Shown here: piece after piece, positions 1 to 8,553 of the stretch
Layout: the number at the start of each line of letters is the position of its first letter
Position numbering within the stretch: the stretch's first letter is position 1
Source of the DNA: Affinibrenneria salicis
GTDB lineage: Bacteria; Pseudomonadota; Gammaproteobacteria; Enterobacterales; Enterobacteriaceae
Length of the DNA stretch: 64,000 nt
NCBI RefSeq assembly: GCF_008710095.1
Contig: NZ_VYKJ01000012.1
Location: 62,001 to 126,000, forward strand
Direction of reading: 5' to 3'
Position numbers and translations under genes: made by a program
Notes under the pieces: model-generated
Databases searched by the model: none
Seen by the model: the letters and a program-made list of their open reading frames with translations, nothing else
Told to the model about the DNA's origin: nothing

Positions 1-365
1 ACCACCAGCGCGAAGGAGATGGTAATCATCGCCAGCCAGGGGCCGCTGACCCGCAACGCCGGGATCGCCAGCAGCGCGCCGAGCAGTCCGGCGCTGAGCG
101 CGGCGATCGGCAGCGCCAGGCCGAGCGGCACGCCCGCGAGGGTCAGTCCGGCGGACAGATAGGCGCCGATGGCGTAAAACGCGATGTGACCAAACGAAAT
201 CTGGCCGCTCAGGCCGATCAGAATGTTCAGGCCGACCGCCGCCACCACCGCCAGCGCGCACAGCGACATCACCAGCAGGGCATAGCTGCCGAGCCAGAAC
301 GGCAGCAGAAACGCGGCCAGCCCCAGCAGCACCATCCCGGCCTGATTCACAGTGATTTTTTTCAT
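1..365 (-). CDS. Branched-chain amino acid-type ABC transporter permease, LivM family (partial, runs off the window)
   Basis: Inner-membrane permease subunit of a Liv/HAAT-type importer. The visible N-terminal part (about 121 residues) starts MKKITVNQAG, is strongly hydrophobic, and carries the LivM signature region GLNILIGLSGQISFGH followed by AFYAIGAY, which is typical of this family. The ATG overlaps the TAA stop of the upstream livH-like gene by one base (TAATG), which indicates translational coupling. The C-terminus and presumably the two ATPase genes (LivG/LivF type) lie outside the window. The substrate cannot be read from the permease. Family assignment is firm; incomplete because of the window edge. 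Confidence 0.9.
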   Translation of the reverse strand, partial: MKKITVNQAGMVLLGLAAFLLPFWLGSYALLVMSLCALAVVAAVGLNILIGLSGQISFGHIAFYAIGAYLSAGLTLAGVPLGLALPIAALSAGLLGALLAIPALRVSGPWLAMITISFALV

Positions 366-1228
366 TATACTTTTATCCGTACTTTTCGCCCGAACAGGCC
401 GTCAGGGCGCAGCGCCAGCGCCAGAATCACCAGCGAGAAGGTGAACATCTGGGTGAAGGCGGACCCGAAATAGAGGGTGATGACGGCCTCCGTGACGCCG
501 AACAGCAGACCGGCGATATAAATGCCGCTGGCGTTGGTCAGCCCGCCGAGGATGGCGACCGCGAAGGCCTTCAGGCCGAACAGGGTGCCCATGTCGCTGT
601 TGATATTGAACAGCGGGGCGATCAGCAAACCGGCCAGACCGGCGAACACCGCCGAAACGGCGAACGCGGCGGCGATCACCCGGCTGACGCGGATGCCCAT
701 CAACTGCGCGGCGCAGGCATTCTGCACGCAGGCTTCCAGCACCTTGCCGATCCGGCTGTAACGACGCGTCAGCGTCAATAGCAGCACGATGGCCAGCCCG
801 CACAGCGGGATCAGCAGACTCATCAGCGCGATAGGGTGTCCGAACAGCGAAAAGCGCAGATCGCCGACCGGGAACTGACGCGGTTCCTTGCCGAAAGTGA
901 ACATCGCGATGTTATCCACCAGAATGCCGCCCGCCACGGTGGCCATCAGCCAGGCGTCGGAGCCGCGACTGTGGAACGGCCGGATCAGCAGCCGTTCCAC
1001 CAGCAGGCCAAAGAACGCGCAGAACGACAGCGTGGCCGGCACGGCCAGCCACAGCGGCCAGCCCCAGGTGACGGACAGCGAATAGCCGACGGTGGCGCCG
1101 ACCATCATCGCGCTGCCCTGGGCGAAGTTGACCGTACGCGAGACGATCCAGGTAATATGAAAGCCGAGCGCCAGCAGCGCGTACATACTGCCGAGGCTCA
1201 AACCGGTCGATAAAGCTGTGCTCCACAT
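365..1228 (-). CDS. Branched-chain amino acid-type ABC transporter permease, LivH family
   Basis: Integral-membrane permease of 287 residues, the usual LivH length, which pairs with the LivM protein. It begins MWSTALSTGLSLGSMYALLALG, the classic LivH start in which the first helix is followed by GxxYALLALG, and contains NFAQGSAMMVGA near residue 35-45. Near the C-terminus is the ILGGLTNASGIYIAGLLFG motif typical of the family. A GGAG Shine-Dalgarno lies just upstream of the ATG. It sits 18 bp downstream of the binding-protein gene and overlaps livM by one base, so the three form one operon. The substrate is unknown: the cluster context (amino-acid-type permease, kinase, PLP enzyme nearby) suggests an amino acid or amine. 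Confidence 0.92.
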   Translation of the reverse strand: MWSTALSTGLSLGSMYALLALGFHITWIVSRTVNFAQGSAMMVGATVGYSLSVTWGWPLWLAVPATLSFCAFFGLLVERLLIRPFHSRGSDAWLMATVAGGILVDNIAMFTFGKEPRQFPVGDLRFSLFGHPIALMSLLIPLCGLAIVLLLTLTRRYSRIGKVLEACVQNACAAQLMGIRVSRVIAAAFAVSAVFAGLAGLLIAPLFNINSDMGTLFGLKAFAVAILGGLTNASGIYIAGLLFGVTEAVITLYFGSAFTQMFTFSLVILALALRPDGLFGRKVRIKV

Positions 1229-1246
1229 GCTCAGGCTCCGCCATAC

Positions 1247-2431
1247 TCAGGGGGTAACGGGAACGATCTGTTCGCCGACAAAGTGGGCGAAAACATAATC
1301 ATCGGGTCCCAGCGCGTCGTGCTGTTGTGCGCTAAACGGCTGGCGATAGTGTTTGATCAGACCCTGATAATCGTCGATCTGATAGAATCCTGCGCGTATC
1401 GCCGGGCCGTCCAGACCGGCGGCTTTTTCCATCGCCAGCGCGGCGAGATGCATCGCATCGTAGGCGTTGGCGATGCCTACCGCCGGAGTAACGTCGGCCA
1501 GCGTTTTAATCGCCGGATACTGTTGTTTCAGCGCGTTCAGCACCGCATCGCCTTTCGGCGTGTTGCGATCGGTAAAGACAAACGTCTGAATAAAGGTGAC
1601 GCGCCCGGCGCCCGGTCCGGCCAGCTCGCTGAAGCGGCCGCCGGCGGGTCCCCAGTGGGACACCACCGGTACCTGCCAGCCCATTTTGTGCAGCGATTTC
1701 ACCACCTGGGCGGAAGGTCCGACGTTGCCGACCATCAGCAGGGTATCCGCGCCGGCATTCTTCAGACGCGTCAGCTGCGGCACCAGATCCACATCGCTGT
1801 CCTCAATCCGCTCCACGCCGGCGATCGGCAACTGGCGTTTTTCCAGCGCGACGCGGAAACCTTTCTCATTCGATTCGCCCCACGGGTTGTTGACCAGAAT
1901 CATGCCCGGTTTTTTCATACCGGTTTTATTGACGCCATAGTTGATCAGCGCCTCGTCCACCAGTTCGTCCACCGCCGAAACGCGGAAGGCGTAATTCTCT
2001 TGCGCGCCGTTATGGGTAATGCCGGTGCCGGCCGCCCAAATCCCCATAAACGGCATTTTCAGTTGATTAGCCAGCGGCACGATGGCCAGCGATACCGGCG
2101 TATCCAGCCCGCCGAACAGCATGGCCACCTTTTCGCGCTGGATCAGCTCGCGCGCGGCCAGCATTCCTTTGCCCGGGTTGCTTTCGTCATCGCGGCGCAC
2201 CAGTTCCAGCTGGCGGCCTTTTACCCCGCCGGCGGCGTTGATTTCGTTGATGGCGACGGTTAACCCCCGCGTCAGGGCTTCGCCGGATTTGGCCGATTGT
2301 CCGGATAACGCGGCCACCAGGCCTATTTTTATCGGCGGTTCGGCGGCGTAGCTGGCCAGGCACGCCGTGGCGCTCAGGGCGGCGGCGGCCAGGCGGTACA
2401 GCCATTGACGCGGTTGACGGACGCTTTTCAT
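1247..2431 (-). CDS. Periplasmic ABC transporter substrate-binding protein, LivJ/Peripla_BP_6 type
   Basis: Periplasmic receptor that would deliver its ligand to the LivH/LivM pore. It is about 394 residues, with an N-terminal signal peptide (basic MKSVRQPRQWLYR, hydrophobic stretch, cleavage near SYA-AEPP). The mature protein starts IKIGLVAALSGQSAKSGEAL, the hallmark of type I Liv-like receptors, followed by GVKGRQLELV. Three consecutive ATG codons occur (2437, 2434, 2431); the Shine-Dalgarno GAGGA at 2442-2438 gives good spacing only for the ATG at 2431, which I chose. It is the first gene of the liv-like operon, and its upstream region carries repeated CTAGCAAT motifs. Ligand unknown. Confidence 0.92.
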   Translation of the reverse strand: MKSVRQPRQWLYRLAAAALSATACLASYAAEPPIKIGLVAALSGQSAKSGEALTRGLTVAINEINAAGGVKGRQLELVRRDDESNPGKGMLAARELIQREKVAMLFGGLDTPVSLAIVPLANQLKMPFMGIWAAGTGITHNGAQENYAFRVSAVDELVDEALINYGVNKTGMKKPGMILVNNPWGESNEKGFRVALEKRQLPIAGVERIEDSDVDLVPQLTRLKNAGADTLLMVGNVGPSAQVVKSLHKMGWQVPVVSHWGPAGGRFSELAGPGAGRVTFIQTFVFTDRNTPKGDAVLNALKQQYPAIKTLADVTPAVGIANAYDAMHLAALAMEKAAGLDGPAIRAGFYQIDDYQGLIKHYRQPFSAQQHDALGPDDYVFAHFVGEQIVPVTP

Positions 2432-2447
2432 CATCATTCCTCACAGG

Positions 2448-2497
2448 TTGCTAGCAATATTTATTTTATTTCTAGCAATTTGAATGCCAGTTTGCTA
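2448..2497. promoter_or_regulatory. Putative operator cluster of CTAGCAAT repeats in the divergent promoter
   Basis: The 185-bp space between the binding-protein gene and the divergent SnoaL-like gene is AT-rich. It contains a perfect palindrome TTGCTAGCAA (2448-2457), a direct copy of CTAGCAAT exactly 21 bp away (2472-2479), and an inverted TTGCTA (2492-2497). Two-turn spacing of a repeated half-site is typical of regulator binding. No matching regulator is identified, so this is inference from the repeat pattern only. Confidence 0.4.
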
Positions 2498-2622
2498 TTT
2501 CTTGCATTTGCCGCCGTGGGCGCGCATTTGCGGCGATCGACGGCGCATTCTTTGCGCTATTTTGGTGCCTTCTGCGCGCTGCGGGGGCATCCGACGTTTA
2601 TCAACCAAACGGGAGGTCAGTA

Positions 2623-3027
2623 ATGAACAGTGAACATCCGGCCGTCGCCATCGTGCAGGCATTTCTGGACGCATCGATGGCGCCGGATCCGGTGCGCGCG
2701 GCCAGCTATATGGCGCAGGACGTCCGCATTACCTTTACCGGCAAACGGGTGATGGCCGACACTCGGGCCATCACCGCGTTTAACGCCGGGCGCTATCGCT
2801 GGGTGAAGAAGCAGCTCGGCCAGTTTGACTGGATGGATCGCGGCGATCATGTCGTGGTCTATTCGAACGGCACGCTGTACGGCGAATGGCCGGACGGCCG
2901 TTCATTCAGCGGCAACCGCTACCTCGATCGCTTCGAAGTGCGGGCGGGCAAGATCACGCGTATGGATGTCTGGAACGACAGCGCCGAGTGGATACTGGTC
3001 TCGGAGGTAGGGCAGTCGGCGGAATAA
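2623..3027 (+). CDS. SnoaL/NTF2-like fold small protein
   Basis: Soluble 134-residue protein with the size and pattern of the NTF2-like (SnoaL) superfamily: an N-terminal helix with AIVQAFLDASMAPDPVRAASYM, then IRITFTGKRV-like strand segments (VRITFTGKRV here), and a C-terminal beta sheet that ends RYLDRFEVRAGKITRMDVWND. Such proteins are often isomerases, cyclases or simply ligand-binding partners; no catalytic residues can be assigned with certainty. A strong GGGAGG Shine-Dalgarno precedes the ATG. It is divergent from the liv-like operon and convergent with the kinase gene, so it probably belongs to the same catabolic island, but its reaction is unknown. Confidence 0.8.
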   Translation: MNSEHPAVAIVQAFLDASMAPDPVRAASYMAQDVRITFTGKRVMADTRAITAFNAGRYRWVKKQLGQFDWMDRGDHVVVYSNGTLYGEWPDGRSFSGNRYLDRFEVRAGKITRMDVWNDSAEWILVSEVGQSAE

Positions 3028-3059
3028 GCCCGCTGGGGAGGGTGTCCCCGCGGCGGGCT
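3027..3059. terminator. Hairpin between convergent genes
   Basis: Stem arms AGCCCGC (3027-3033) and GCGGGCT (3053-3059) enclose a second stem GGGGA/TCCCC (3035-3039, 3045-3049). It lies between the stop of the SnoaL-like gene and the stop of the convergent kinase gene. There is no T-tract, so it is at best a weak or bidirectional terminator. Confidence 0.4.
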
Positions 3060-3082
3060 GGCCGGGCGATTGATGCGTTGCT

Positions 3083-4123
3083 TTATTCCGGCAGGTCGGT
3101 CAGATAGCTATCGGTCAGATAGCGTCTGGCCAGTTCAACGGTATCATCGACAAAGCAGGCGCGCAGTCGTTTAATCTCTGCCTCGAAGCTGTGCTGATGG
3201 GTGGCGAACCAGCCGACCATCAGCAGACGGCGCATGATCACCAGCGCCGGGATGAGCGCGATATCCGTGGCCGCCAGCGGTCGAATCCGCCGGTAGGCCG
3301 CAATCCATCTCGCTACGTAGTACGGCGTCTCAGGCTGATGTTCGATCAGCGTCAGCGAACAGGCCAGCTCGTACAGATACCAGCCGAATCCGCAGTCGTC
3401 GAAGTCGATAATGTACAGACTTTCCGGCGTCATCAACTGATTGGCCTGCCGCAGGTCGCCGTGGATCAGACCCCATTGGTTCGTCCCCCGGCCCCAGGCG
3501 CCCAGCTCGCGCCGCAGTTTTTCTTCCGCCCGGGCGAACAGCCGCCATACGTCGCCGTTGACCTCGGGATTATGACGCCAGCATCCCCACATGCCCTCGA
3601 CGCCGATGGCCACCTCAATGTTCCAGTCGGGACGGCTAAACGCAGGACCGAGGTCGTCAACCGTGTAGCGGTGCAGCAGGGCGGAGATTTCGCCGAGCCG
3701 GGCGAAGACGTCGCGCAGGTCGGTGACGGCCGGCTGCCGTCCGGCGATAAACTCGAACATTACCGCATACTGCTCTCTGCCGTACTCGTCGCGGTAGCGC
3801 GTAATCGCCTCGCCCGCGCGGTTGGCGATAACGGCAGGCGTGCTGAAGCCGGCGGCCGTCGACTGAACAAACTGACGTACCCTGGCGATCCACGCCAGCT
3901 CGCTGGCGATCTGCGCATAGCTGCGGTAGCCCGGCCGGCTCAGCCGGATAATGCTTTTGTGCGCCGTATCGGGCCGCTCGACCAGCCAGGTGGCGTTTTC
4001 AGAGAAGCTAATCAACGTACTGTTACTGTCGGCCGGCAGGCCATAGTACGCCAGCAGCGGGCCAATGTTATTGTGCCAATCCCAGACGGCGGGCGCGGCC
4101 GGCGCACAGGTCGTTTGACGCAT
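3083..4123 (-). CDS. APH-fold phosphotransferase (small-molecule kinase, hydroxylysine/ethanolamine/homoserine kinase-like)
   Basis: Cytosolic kinase of about 346 residues in the aminoglycoside phosphotransferase/choline kinase superfamily. The catalytic Brenner motif is clear: HGDLRQAN at residues 221-228 (catalytic Asp223, Asn228), followed by the metal-binding segment IIDFDDCG at 238-245. The nucleotide-binding lobe has NATWLVER and the region around SIIRLSRPGY. The start at 4123 is preferred over longer in-frame options because an AAGGGGGG Shine-Dalgarno precedes it and it lies only 13 bp after the stop of the upstream PLP-enzyme gene. Kinases of this fold are paired with class III PLP phospho-lyases in hydroxylysine and ethanolamine breakdown, and the same pairing occurs here. 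The substrate is inferred, not seen; an aminoglycoside-resistance role is unlikely from context. Confidence 0.85.
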   Translation of the reverse strand: MRQTTCAPAAPAVWDWHNNIGPLLAYYGLPADSNSTLISFSENATWLVERPDTAHKSIIRLSRPGYRSYAQIASELAWIARVRQFVQSTAAGFSTPAVIANRAGEAITRYRDEYGREQYAVMFEFIAGRQPAVTDLRDVFARLGEISALLHRYTVDDLGPAFSRPDWNIEVAIGVEGMWGCWRHNPEVNGDVWRLFARAEEKLRRELGAWGRGTNQWGLIHGDLRQANQLMTPESLYIIDFDDCGFGWYLYELACSLTLIEHQPETPYYVARWIAAYRRIRPLAATDIALIPALVIMRRLLMVGWFATHQHSFEAEIKRLRACFVDDTVELARRYLTDSYLTDLPE

Positions 4124-4136
4124 TTTCCATCCCCCC

Positions 4137-5423
4137 TTATTGAACGGAAAGTTGACCGAGGCGGAACGCCGCACCGGTGGTTTCTATCGCCGCCGCCAGC
4201 CGACGCAGAATGTCGGCCACGTCGGCCTCGCTCAGCAGCAGGCCGGGTTTAAATTGCAGCACGGAAGGATCGAGCGTTGAGAATATCGCCCAGATTCCCT
4301 GTTTATACAGCTCGCTCATCACCGGTTTAGCGCCTTGCGGATGGTTGAACTGCAGGCCGAAAATCAGGCCGGCCTGGCGGATGGCGCAAAACCAGTCCGG
4401 GTTGGCGTTTTGTATGGCCCGCAGGCCGCGGGTAAAGGCCGCGCTGTTGTCGGCCACGCGTTGACGGGTGGCGGGACGCAGGGTGATTTCGAGTACCTTC
4501 AGCGCCACGGCGCAGCCTAGCTCCGAACCGCCGAAGGTCGACATATGGGCGAAACCGTCTTTGTCCAGCCACGCGCCGGGCGCATCGCGCATGATCAACG
4601 CGCCCACAGGATAGATGCCGCCGCCGAGCCCTTTCGAAGTGACCAGAATATCCGGCGTCACGTTATGTCTGGCGATCGCCCACAGTTCCCCGGTACGCAT
4701 CAGCCCCGTTTGCACTTCGTCGGCGATATACAGCGCGCCGTGCCGTTCGCACAGCTGCTTTACGCCGGCCAGATAGCCCGGCGCCGGCATCGGGAAGCCA
4801 TAGGTCGCCGGAATAGTCTCCATGATCACCGCGGCGATATCGCCGGCCGCCAGCGCGGCGGCCATAGCGTCGATATCGTTAAGCGGCACCTGCCTGAACT
4901 CATCCGGTCGTTCGGCGTTGAATATTTTGGCGAAGCGCGCGTCGCCGGTGGCGACGGCCAGACCGGTGTGGCCGTGGTAGGCCTTCTGGATCGAGACAAT
5001 GACGCGTTTGCCGGTTGCGTAGCGGGCGCTCTTGATCGCCAGATCGATAGCCTCGCTGCCGGAGGTGACGAACGCGACGCGGCACATTTCTTGCGGTACG
5101 GTGCTCAGCAGCGTTTCCGCCAGCCGGGTGCGCAGCGGCGCCGGGAAATGGTGGTTGCCGATATCGACCCGTTGCAGGGCCGAAGTCAGGGCGTCGATCA
5201 GCTCCGGATTGCGGTGGCCCAGATTATAGGTGCCGCCGTTTAAATGAACGTCAATCAGGCGGTGCCCGTCGACATCGTGCAGTACATAGCCCTCGCGTTG
5301 GCCGATCAGCAGCGGGATGCCCTCATCCTGCCAGAAGCGCGTCTTGTCCGGATTCCAGTATTTTTCCGCCGCGTTCAGCGCCTCGGTCTTGCTGGCGTAA
5401 CCGAATAACCAGGGATTAGTCAT
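4137..5423 (-). CDS. Class III PLP-dependent enzyme (aminotransferase or O-phospho-amine phospho-lyase)
   Basis: PLP enzyme of 428 residues, full length for class III aminotransferases. Visible motifs are SGSEA at 121-125 (phosphate-binding loop), AYHGHTG at 149-154, IADEVQTG around 233-240 (Asp235 contacts the PLP ring nitrogen) and SKGLGGG with Schiff-base Lys264. An AAGGAAA ribosome site precedes the ATG. The family includes ornithine and GABA aminotransferases, but also phosphohydroxylysine and phosphoethanolamine phospho-lyases, which act on the product of an APH-fold kinase. The kinase gene begins 13 bp downstream, so a phospho-lyase role is the favoured inference; plain transamination remains possible. 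The permease gene lies 24 bp upstream in the same direction. Confidence 0.88.
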   Translation of the reverse strand: MTNPWLFGYASKTEALNAAEKYWNPDKTRFWQDEGIPLLIGQREGYVLHDVDGHRLIDVHLNGGTYNLGHRNPELIDALTSALQRVDIGNHHFPAPLRTRLAETLLSTVPQEMCRVAFVTSGSEAIDLAIKSARYATGKRVIVSIQKAYHGHTGLAVATGDARFAKIFNAERPDEFRQVPLNDIDAMAAALAAGDIAAVIMETIPATYGFPMPAPGYLAGVKQLCERHGALYIADEVQTGLMRTGELWAIARHNVTPDILVTSKGLGGGIYPVGALIMRDAPGAWLDKDGFAHMSTFGGSELGCAVALKVLEITLRPATRQRVADNSAAFTRGLRAIQNANPDWFCAIRQAGLIFGLQFNHPQGAKPVMSELYKQGIWAIFSTLDPSVLQFKPGLLLSEADVADILRRLAAAIETTGAAFRLGQLSVQ

Positions 5424-5447
5424 GTTTTTTCCTTGAGTGATGAACGA

Positions 5448-6908
5448 TCAGGCCAGCTCTTTCAGCCGCTGATAATGAACCGGCCGGCATGCCTTCATAT
5501 ATAACGCGCAGGCGATGCCGGCGATAAAAGTGAGCAATACGATGGTTTCGAGCGCGATGGATACGCCGTGCGCGTTATCGCCGCCGACCAGCGACGGTAA
5601 ATTATCCACGGCGATCCACAGACAAATTAAAATGCCCGCCAGTCCGCCGGCCGGCGCGATCACCACATTCCACAGGCGGCGATCGACTTTATTGCGCTGG
5701 AAAAAGACCAGAACCGAGATACAGGTTAAAGACAGGATCAGCATATAGCCCAGGGTGCCGGCGGTGGCGCCCCACGCATAGATTTGCGTTACCGGATCGA
5801 GACCAATCAGCATCAATATGGCCAGCATGCCCAGCGAGGTCAGGGTTTGCACCAGCGATGAGGCGTGCGGCGAAGCGTGACGTTGATGTACGCCTGACAG
5901 TCGGTTGCTCAGCACGCCGTATCGACCCATAACATATTGATAGCGAACAACAATGTTGTGCAGCGACAGAATGCAGGCGAACAGACTGGTGATCAGCAGA
6001 ACCTGCATTACATCGACAAAGGCGCGATTGAGGTAATTTTCGGTGATTAACAGATACATGTCGGCCGGATGGGCATTGGCGAACTGCAGCACCTCTTGTA
6101 CGCCGACGCCGATCACTTCGCACCACATGGAAAGGGTATAAAACAGGCCGACCAGCAGGACGGCGATATAAGTGGCGAGCGGAATGGTGCGCTCCGGGTC
6201 GCGCGCCTCTTCGCGAAAGATAACCGTCGCCTCGAAGCCGATAAAGCAGTAAATGGCGAACATAATACCCAGTCCCGGCGAGCCGGAGGAAATGGTGGCC
6301 GGGCTAAAGGCGGTAAAGGCATCCGCCGGCACGCCCTGACGGTAAAGGATGGCGGCATCGACCAGCAGAACAATTAAAATTTCCAGCACTAACGCCACGG
6401 CTAAAAATTTAGAGCTTAATTCAATATGCCGGTAGCCGAGAAAACCAATAATCGCCACCACGACAAATGACATAATTTGCCACGGAATAGATATTGAGAA
6501 GAAACTCGACAGAAATTCAGCGAGGGAATAGCCGATATAGGCTTCCAGCGCGAATAAAATCAGTGAATAAGAGACTAATGCCGTACTGGCCGAGCCCAGA
6601 CCAATAATTCTTCCCAGTCCTTTCTGTACGTAAGCGTAAAAGGCGCCGGCATTGGTAATATATTTCGACATGGCGACAAAACCAATGGTGAATAATAACA
6701 TTATCGCCGTGGCGATAATGGCATCGAAAGGAGCCGCCGCGCCGTTGCCCATTGAAATAATCAGCGGGGTATTCGCCACCATGACGGTAAGCGGCGCGGC
6801 GGTCGCCACCACCATCAATACAATTGAGGTAACGCCCAGCGTTCCGCTCAGTTTTCCTGATGATGACTTCAATTCACCGGACGTCATTATTCTTGTCGAC
6901 TCGCTCAT
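5448..6908 (-). CDS. APC-superfamily amino acid/amine permease
   Basis: Inner-membrane transporter of 486 residues with about 12 hydrophobic segments. The N-terminus LGVTSIVLMVVATAAPLTVM and the later FAIYCFIGFEATVIFREEARDPERTIP (family signature FxGFE followed by EEaxdPeRtiP) place it in the amino acid-polyamine-organocation group. A longer reading frame starts at 6932, but the ATG at 6908 has a well-placed CAGGAG Shine-Dalgarno and gives the expected N-terminus MSESTR. It is the first gene of a permease-PLP enzyme-kinase operon and probably imports the substrate of that pathway. Substrate not determinable from sequence. Confidence 0.9.
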   Translation of the reverse strand: MSESTRIMTSGELKSSSGKLSGTLGVTSIVLMVVATAAPLTVMVANTPLIISMGNGAAAPFDAIIATAIMLLFTIGFVAMSKYITNAGAFYAYVQKGLGRIIGLGSASTALVSYSLILFALEAYIGYSLAEFLSSFFSISIPWQIMSFVVVAIIGFLGYRHIELSSKFLAVALVLEILIVLLVDAAILYRQGVPADAFTAFSPATISSGSPGLGIMFAIYCFIGFEATVIFREEARDPERTIPLATYIAVLLVGLFYTLSMWCEVIGVGVQEVLQFANAHPADMYLLITENYLNRAFVDVMQVLLITSLFACILSLHNIVVRYQYVMGRYGVLSNRLSGVHQRHASPHASSLVQTLTSLGMLAILMLIGLDPVTQIYAWGATAGTLGYMLILSLTCISVLVFFQRNKVDRRLWNVVIAPAGGLAGILICLWIAVDNLPSLVGGDNAHGVSIALETIVLLTFIAGIACALYMKACRPVHYQRLKELA

Positions 6909-7448
6909 TTTATACTCCTGTGAACCTGTCACAATAAAAAAAGTGGTTGCTGATAAACTTTATATAGCCGTCATACACCCGGATGTCGGGGCGCTGGCTG
7001 CGCGCCGTTATTCGATGCCTCTGCGGCCGGCGTTACAACATTCATCCATAAGCTTCGCCGGTAAATGGCCTGACGCATCGCGTTGTTCAATGCGACAGCG
7101 TTTGCCCCGCGACGCTATTATTTAGCTATCCCGACGTTATCAAACCGACGATAAATAACCGGTGTTTTCGATTATCAGAATTTATGCCGGAGACGTCTTG
7201 ACATTATCAGACAAAAATTTGATTGTGCGGAACAATAGCGCCAATAGCCGGTTAACGCGGCGTATTTTATTCATTCTGGTGCGGTTGCCTCATGGTGGAA
7301 CATTCGGCGTGTCGGGCAACCCGGCTATTTTCTTTTATTTCAGCATATTATGACTGGCATGTTTTTTGCTCTTTCGGTTGATTAGCGTTGTTCTCCCTGA
7401 AAAGGGATTTGCCGCGCGGCAACGCACCGTAAAGATGAAGGGTTTACC
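6909..7448. other. Divergent intergenic region between permease operon and AraC regulator
   Basis: About 540 bp without a convincing gene, noticeably more AT-rich than the flanking coding DNA. It must hold the promoters of the leftward permease operon and the rightward AraC-type regulator, and probably the regulator's binding sites. I could not single out a clear operator or a well-spaced sigma70 promoter by eye. Short open frames here lack ribosome sites and protein-like composition. Confidence 0.5.
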
Positions 7449-8489
7449 ATGCATTCGATGAGCGGAAATGTTTACCGCAGCGCTGAAACCACGGTGCTGG
7501 CCACCGTTATGGTGGGGCTGGAGGATTTTATCCGCCGCCAGGGCGGCGATGCGCGCACTATTTTCAACCGGGTCGGGCTGTCGACCGAACTGGCGCAAAA
7601 ACCTAACGATCTGATCTCCCTGCGCAGTTATTGCTGCGCCATCGATGAGGCGGTGAAGCAAACCGGCAATGATAATTTCGGCCTGTGGTTCGGCGATCAG
7701 TTCTCGCTGGAGTCATTGGGCATGCTGGGTTTTCTGCTGCTGTCGTCGCCGACGCTCGGCGAGGCGCTGGGCAATCTGGTGAAGTATTTTCCGGTGCACC
7801 AAAAGAATAGTCTGGTGAGCTATGAGGAAAAACAAGGTATCGGTCGTCTCAGCTACCGGGTGGTGGACGGCAACATCGTTAACCGGCGTCAGGACGCGGA
7901 GCTGTCGATCGCGCTGTTTCTGAATATTTTCCGTCATGCGCTGGGCGATGACTGGTCGCCGTGCGAAATTCATTTTGAGCACGCGCGGCCGGAAAATAAT
8001 AACGATCACCGCAAAGTGTTTGCCAGCGATACCTTGTTTTCGCGCCCGATGAATGCCATTTACTTCAAAGCCGGCGTGCTGGACAACGGCATGCCGCAGT
8101 GCAACGCCATGCTTTTCAATGTGATGCAGCAGAGTCTGGAGATTATCGGCGGCTTGAATCGGCCGAAGTCCGGCCTCGTCAGTAAAGTAAAGGATGAGCT
8201 GATATCGCTGCTGGCCAGCGGCAATCCGCGGCTGGAGGAGGTGGCGCTCAGAATGAACATGCCGGGCTGGACGCTGCAGCGCCGGCTGGCGGAAGACGGC
8301 AAGAGTTTTAAAGAGATCGTCGAGGAGACCCGCAAGGAGCTGGCCTGCTACCATCTGCAGCATCAAACCATCAATATCTCCGGCCTGGCGACGTTGCTGG
8401 GCTATACCGAGGTGAGCGCTTTCTCGCGCGCCTTTCAACGCTGGTATGGCGTGGCGCCCGGAAAATGGCGCGCGGCGAGCGGCGACTAA
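7449..8489 (+). CDS. AraC-family transcriptional regulator with arabinose-binding-like N-terminal domain (OruR type)
   Basis: DNA-binding regulator of 346 residues. The N-terminal two-thirds resembles the Arabinose_bd domain found in OruR/ArgR-type AraC regulators (region starting FIRRQGGDARTIFNRVGLST and including FGLWFGDQFSLESLGMLGFLLLSSPTLGEAL). The C-terminal AraC helix-turn-helix pair is clear: VALRMNMPGWTLQRRLAEDG for the first helix pair and ISGLATLLGYTEVSAFSRAF with the closing RWYGVAPGKWR for the second. It is divergent from the permease-PLP-kinase operon and convergent with the arginase-like gene, so it most likely controls this island in response to the imported amine or amino acid. 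Regulators of this type are linked to ornithine/arginine catabolism in other bacteria, which fits loosely. Confidence 0.9.
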   Translation: MHSMSGNVYRSAETTVLATVMVGLEDFIRRQGGDARTIFNRVGLSTELAQKPNDLISLRSYCCAIDEAVKQTGNDNFGLWFGDQFSLESLGMLGFLLLSSPTLGEALGNLVKYFPVHQKNSLVSYEEKQGIGRLSYRVVDGNIVNRRQDAELSIALFLNIFRHALGDDWSPCEIHFEHARPENNNDHRKVFASDTLFSRPMNAIYFKAGVLDNGMPQCNAMLFNVMQQSLEIIGGLNRPKSGLVSKVKDELISLLASGNPRLEEVALRMNMPGWTLQRRLAEDGKSFKEIVEETRKELACYHLQHQTINISGLATLLGYTEVSAFSRAFQRWYGVAPGKWRAASGD

Positions 8490-8553
8490 TCGCCGCCGGG
8501 CAATGCGCCGGCCAGATCCGCATCGCCTTCGCCGCCGTTCCGCCGCCGGTTTA

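Noticed and set aside
3083..4123. Aminoglycoside resistance gene
   Set aside because: The fold is shared, but the operon context with a PLP enzyme and permease and the sequence pattern fit a metabolic kinase better.
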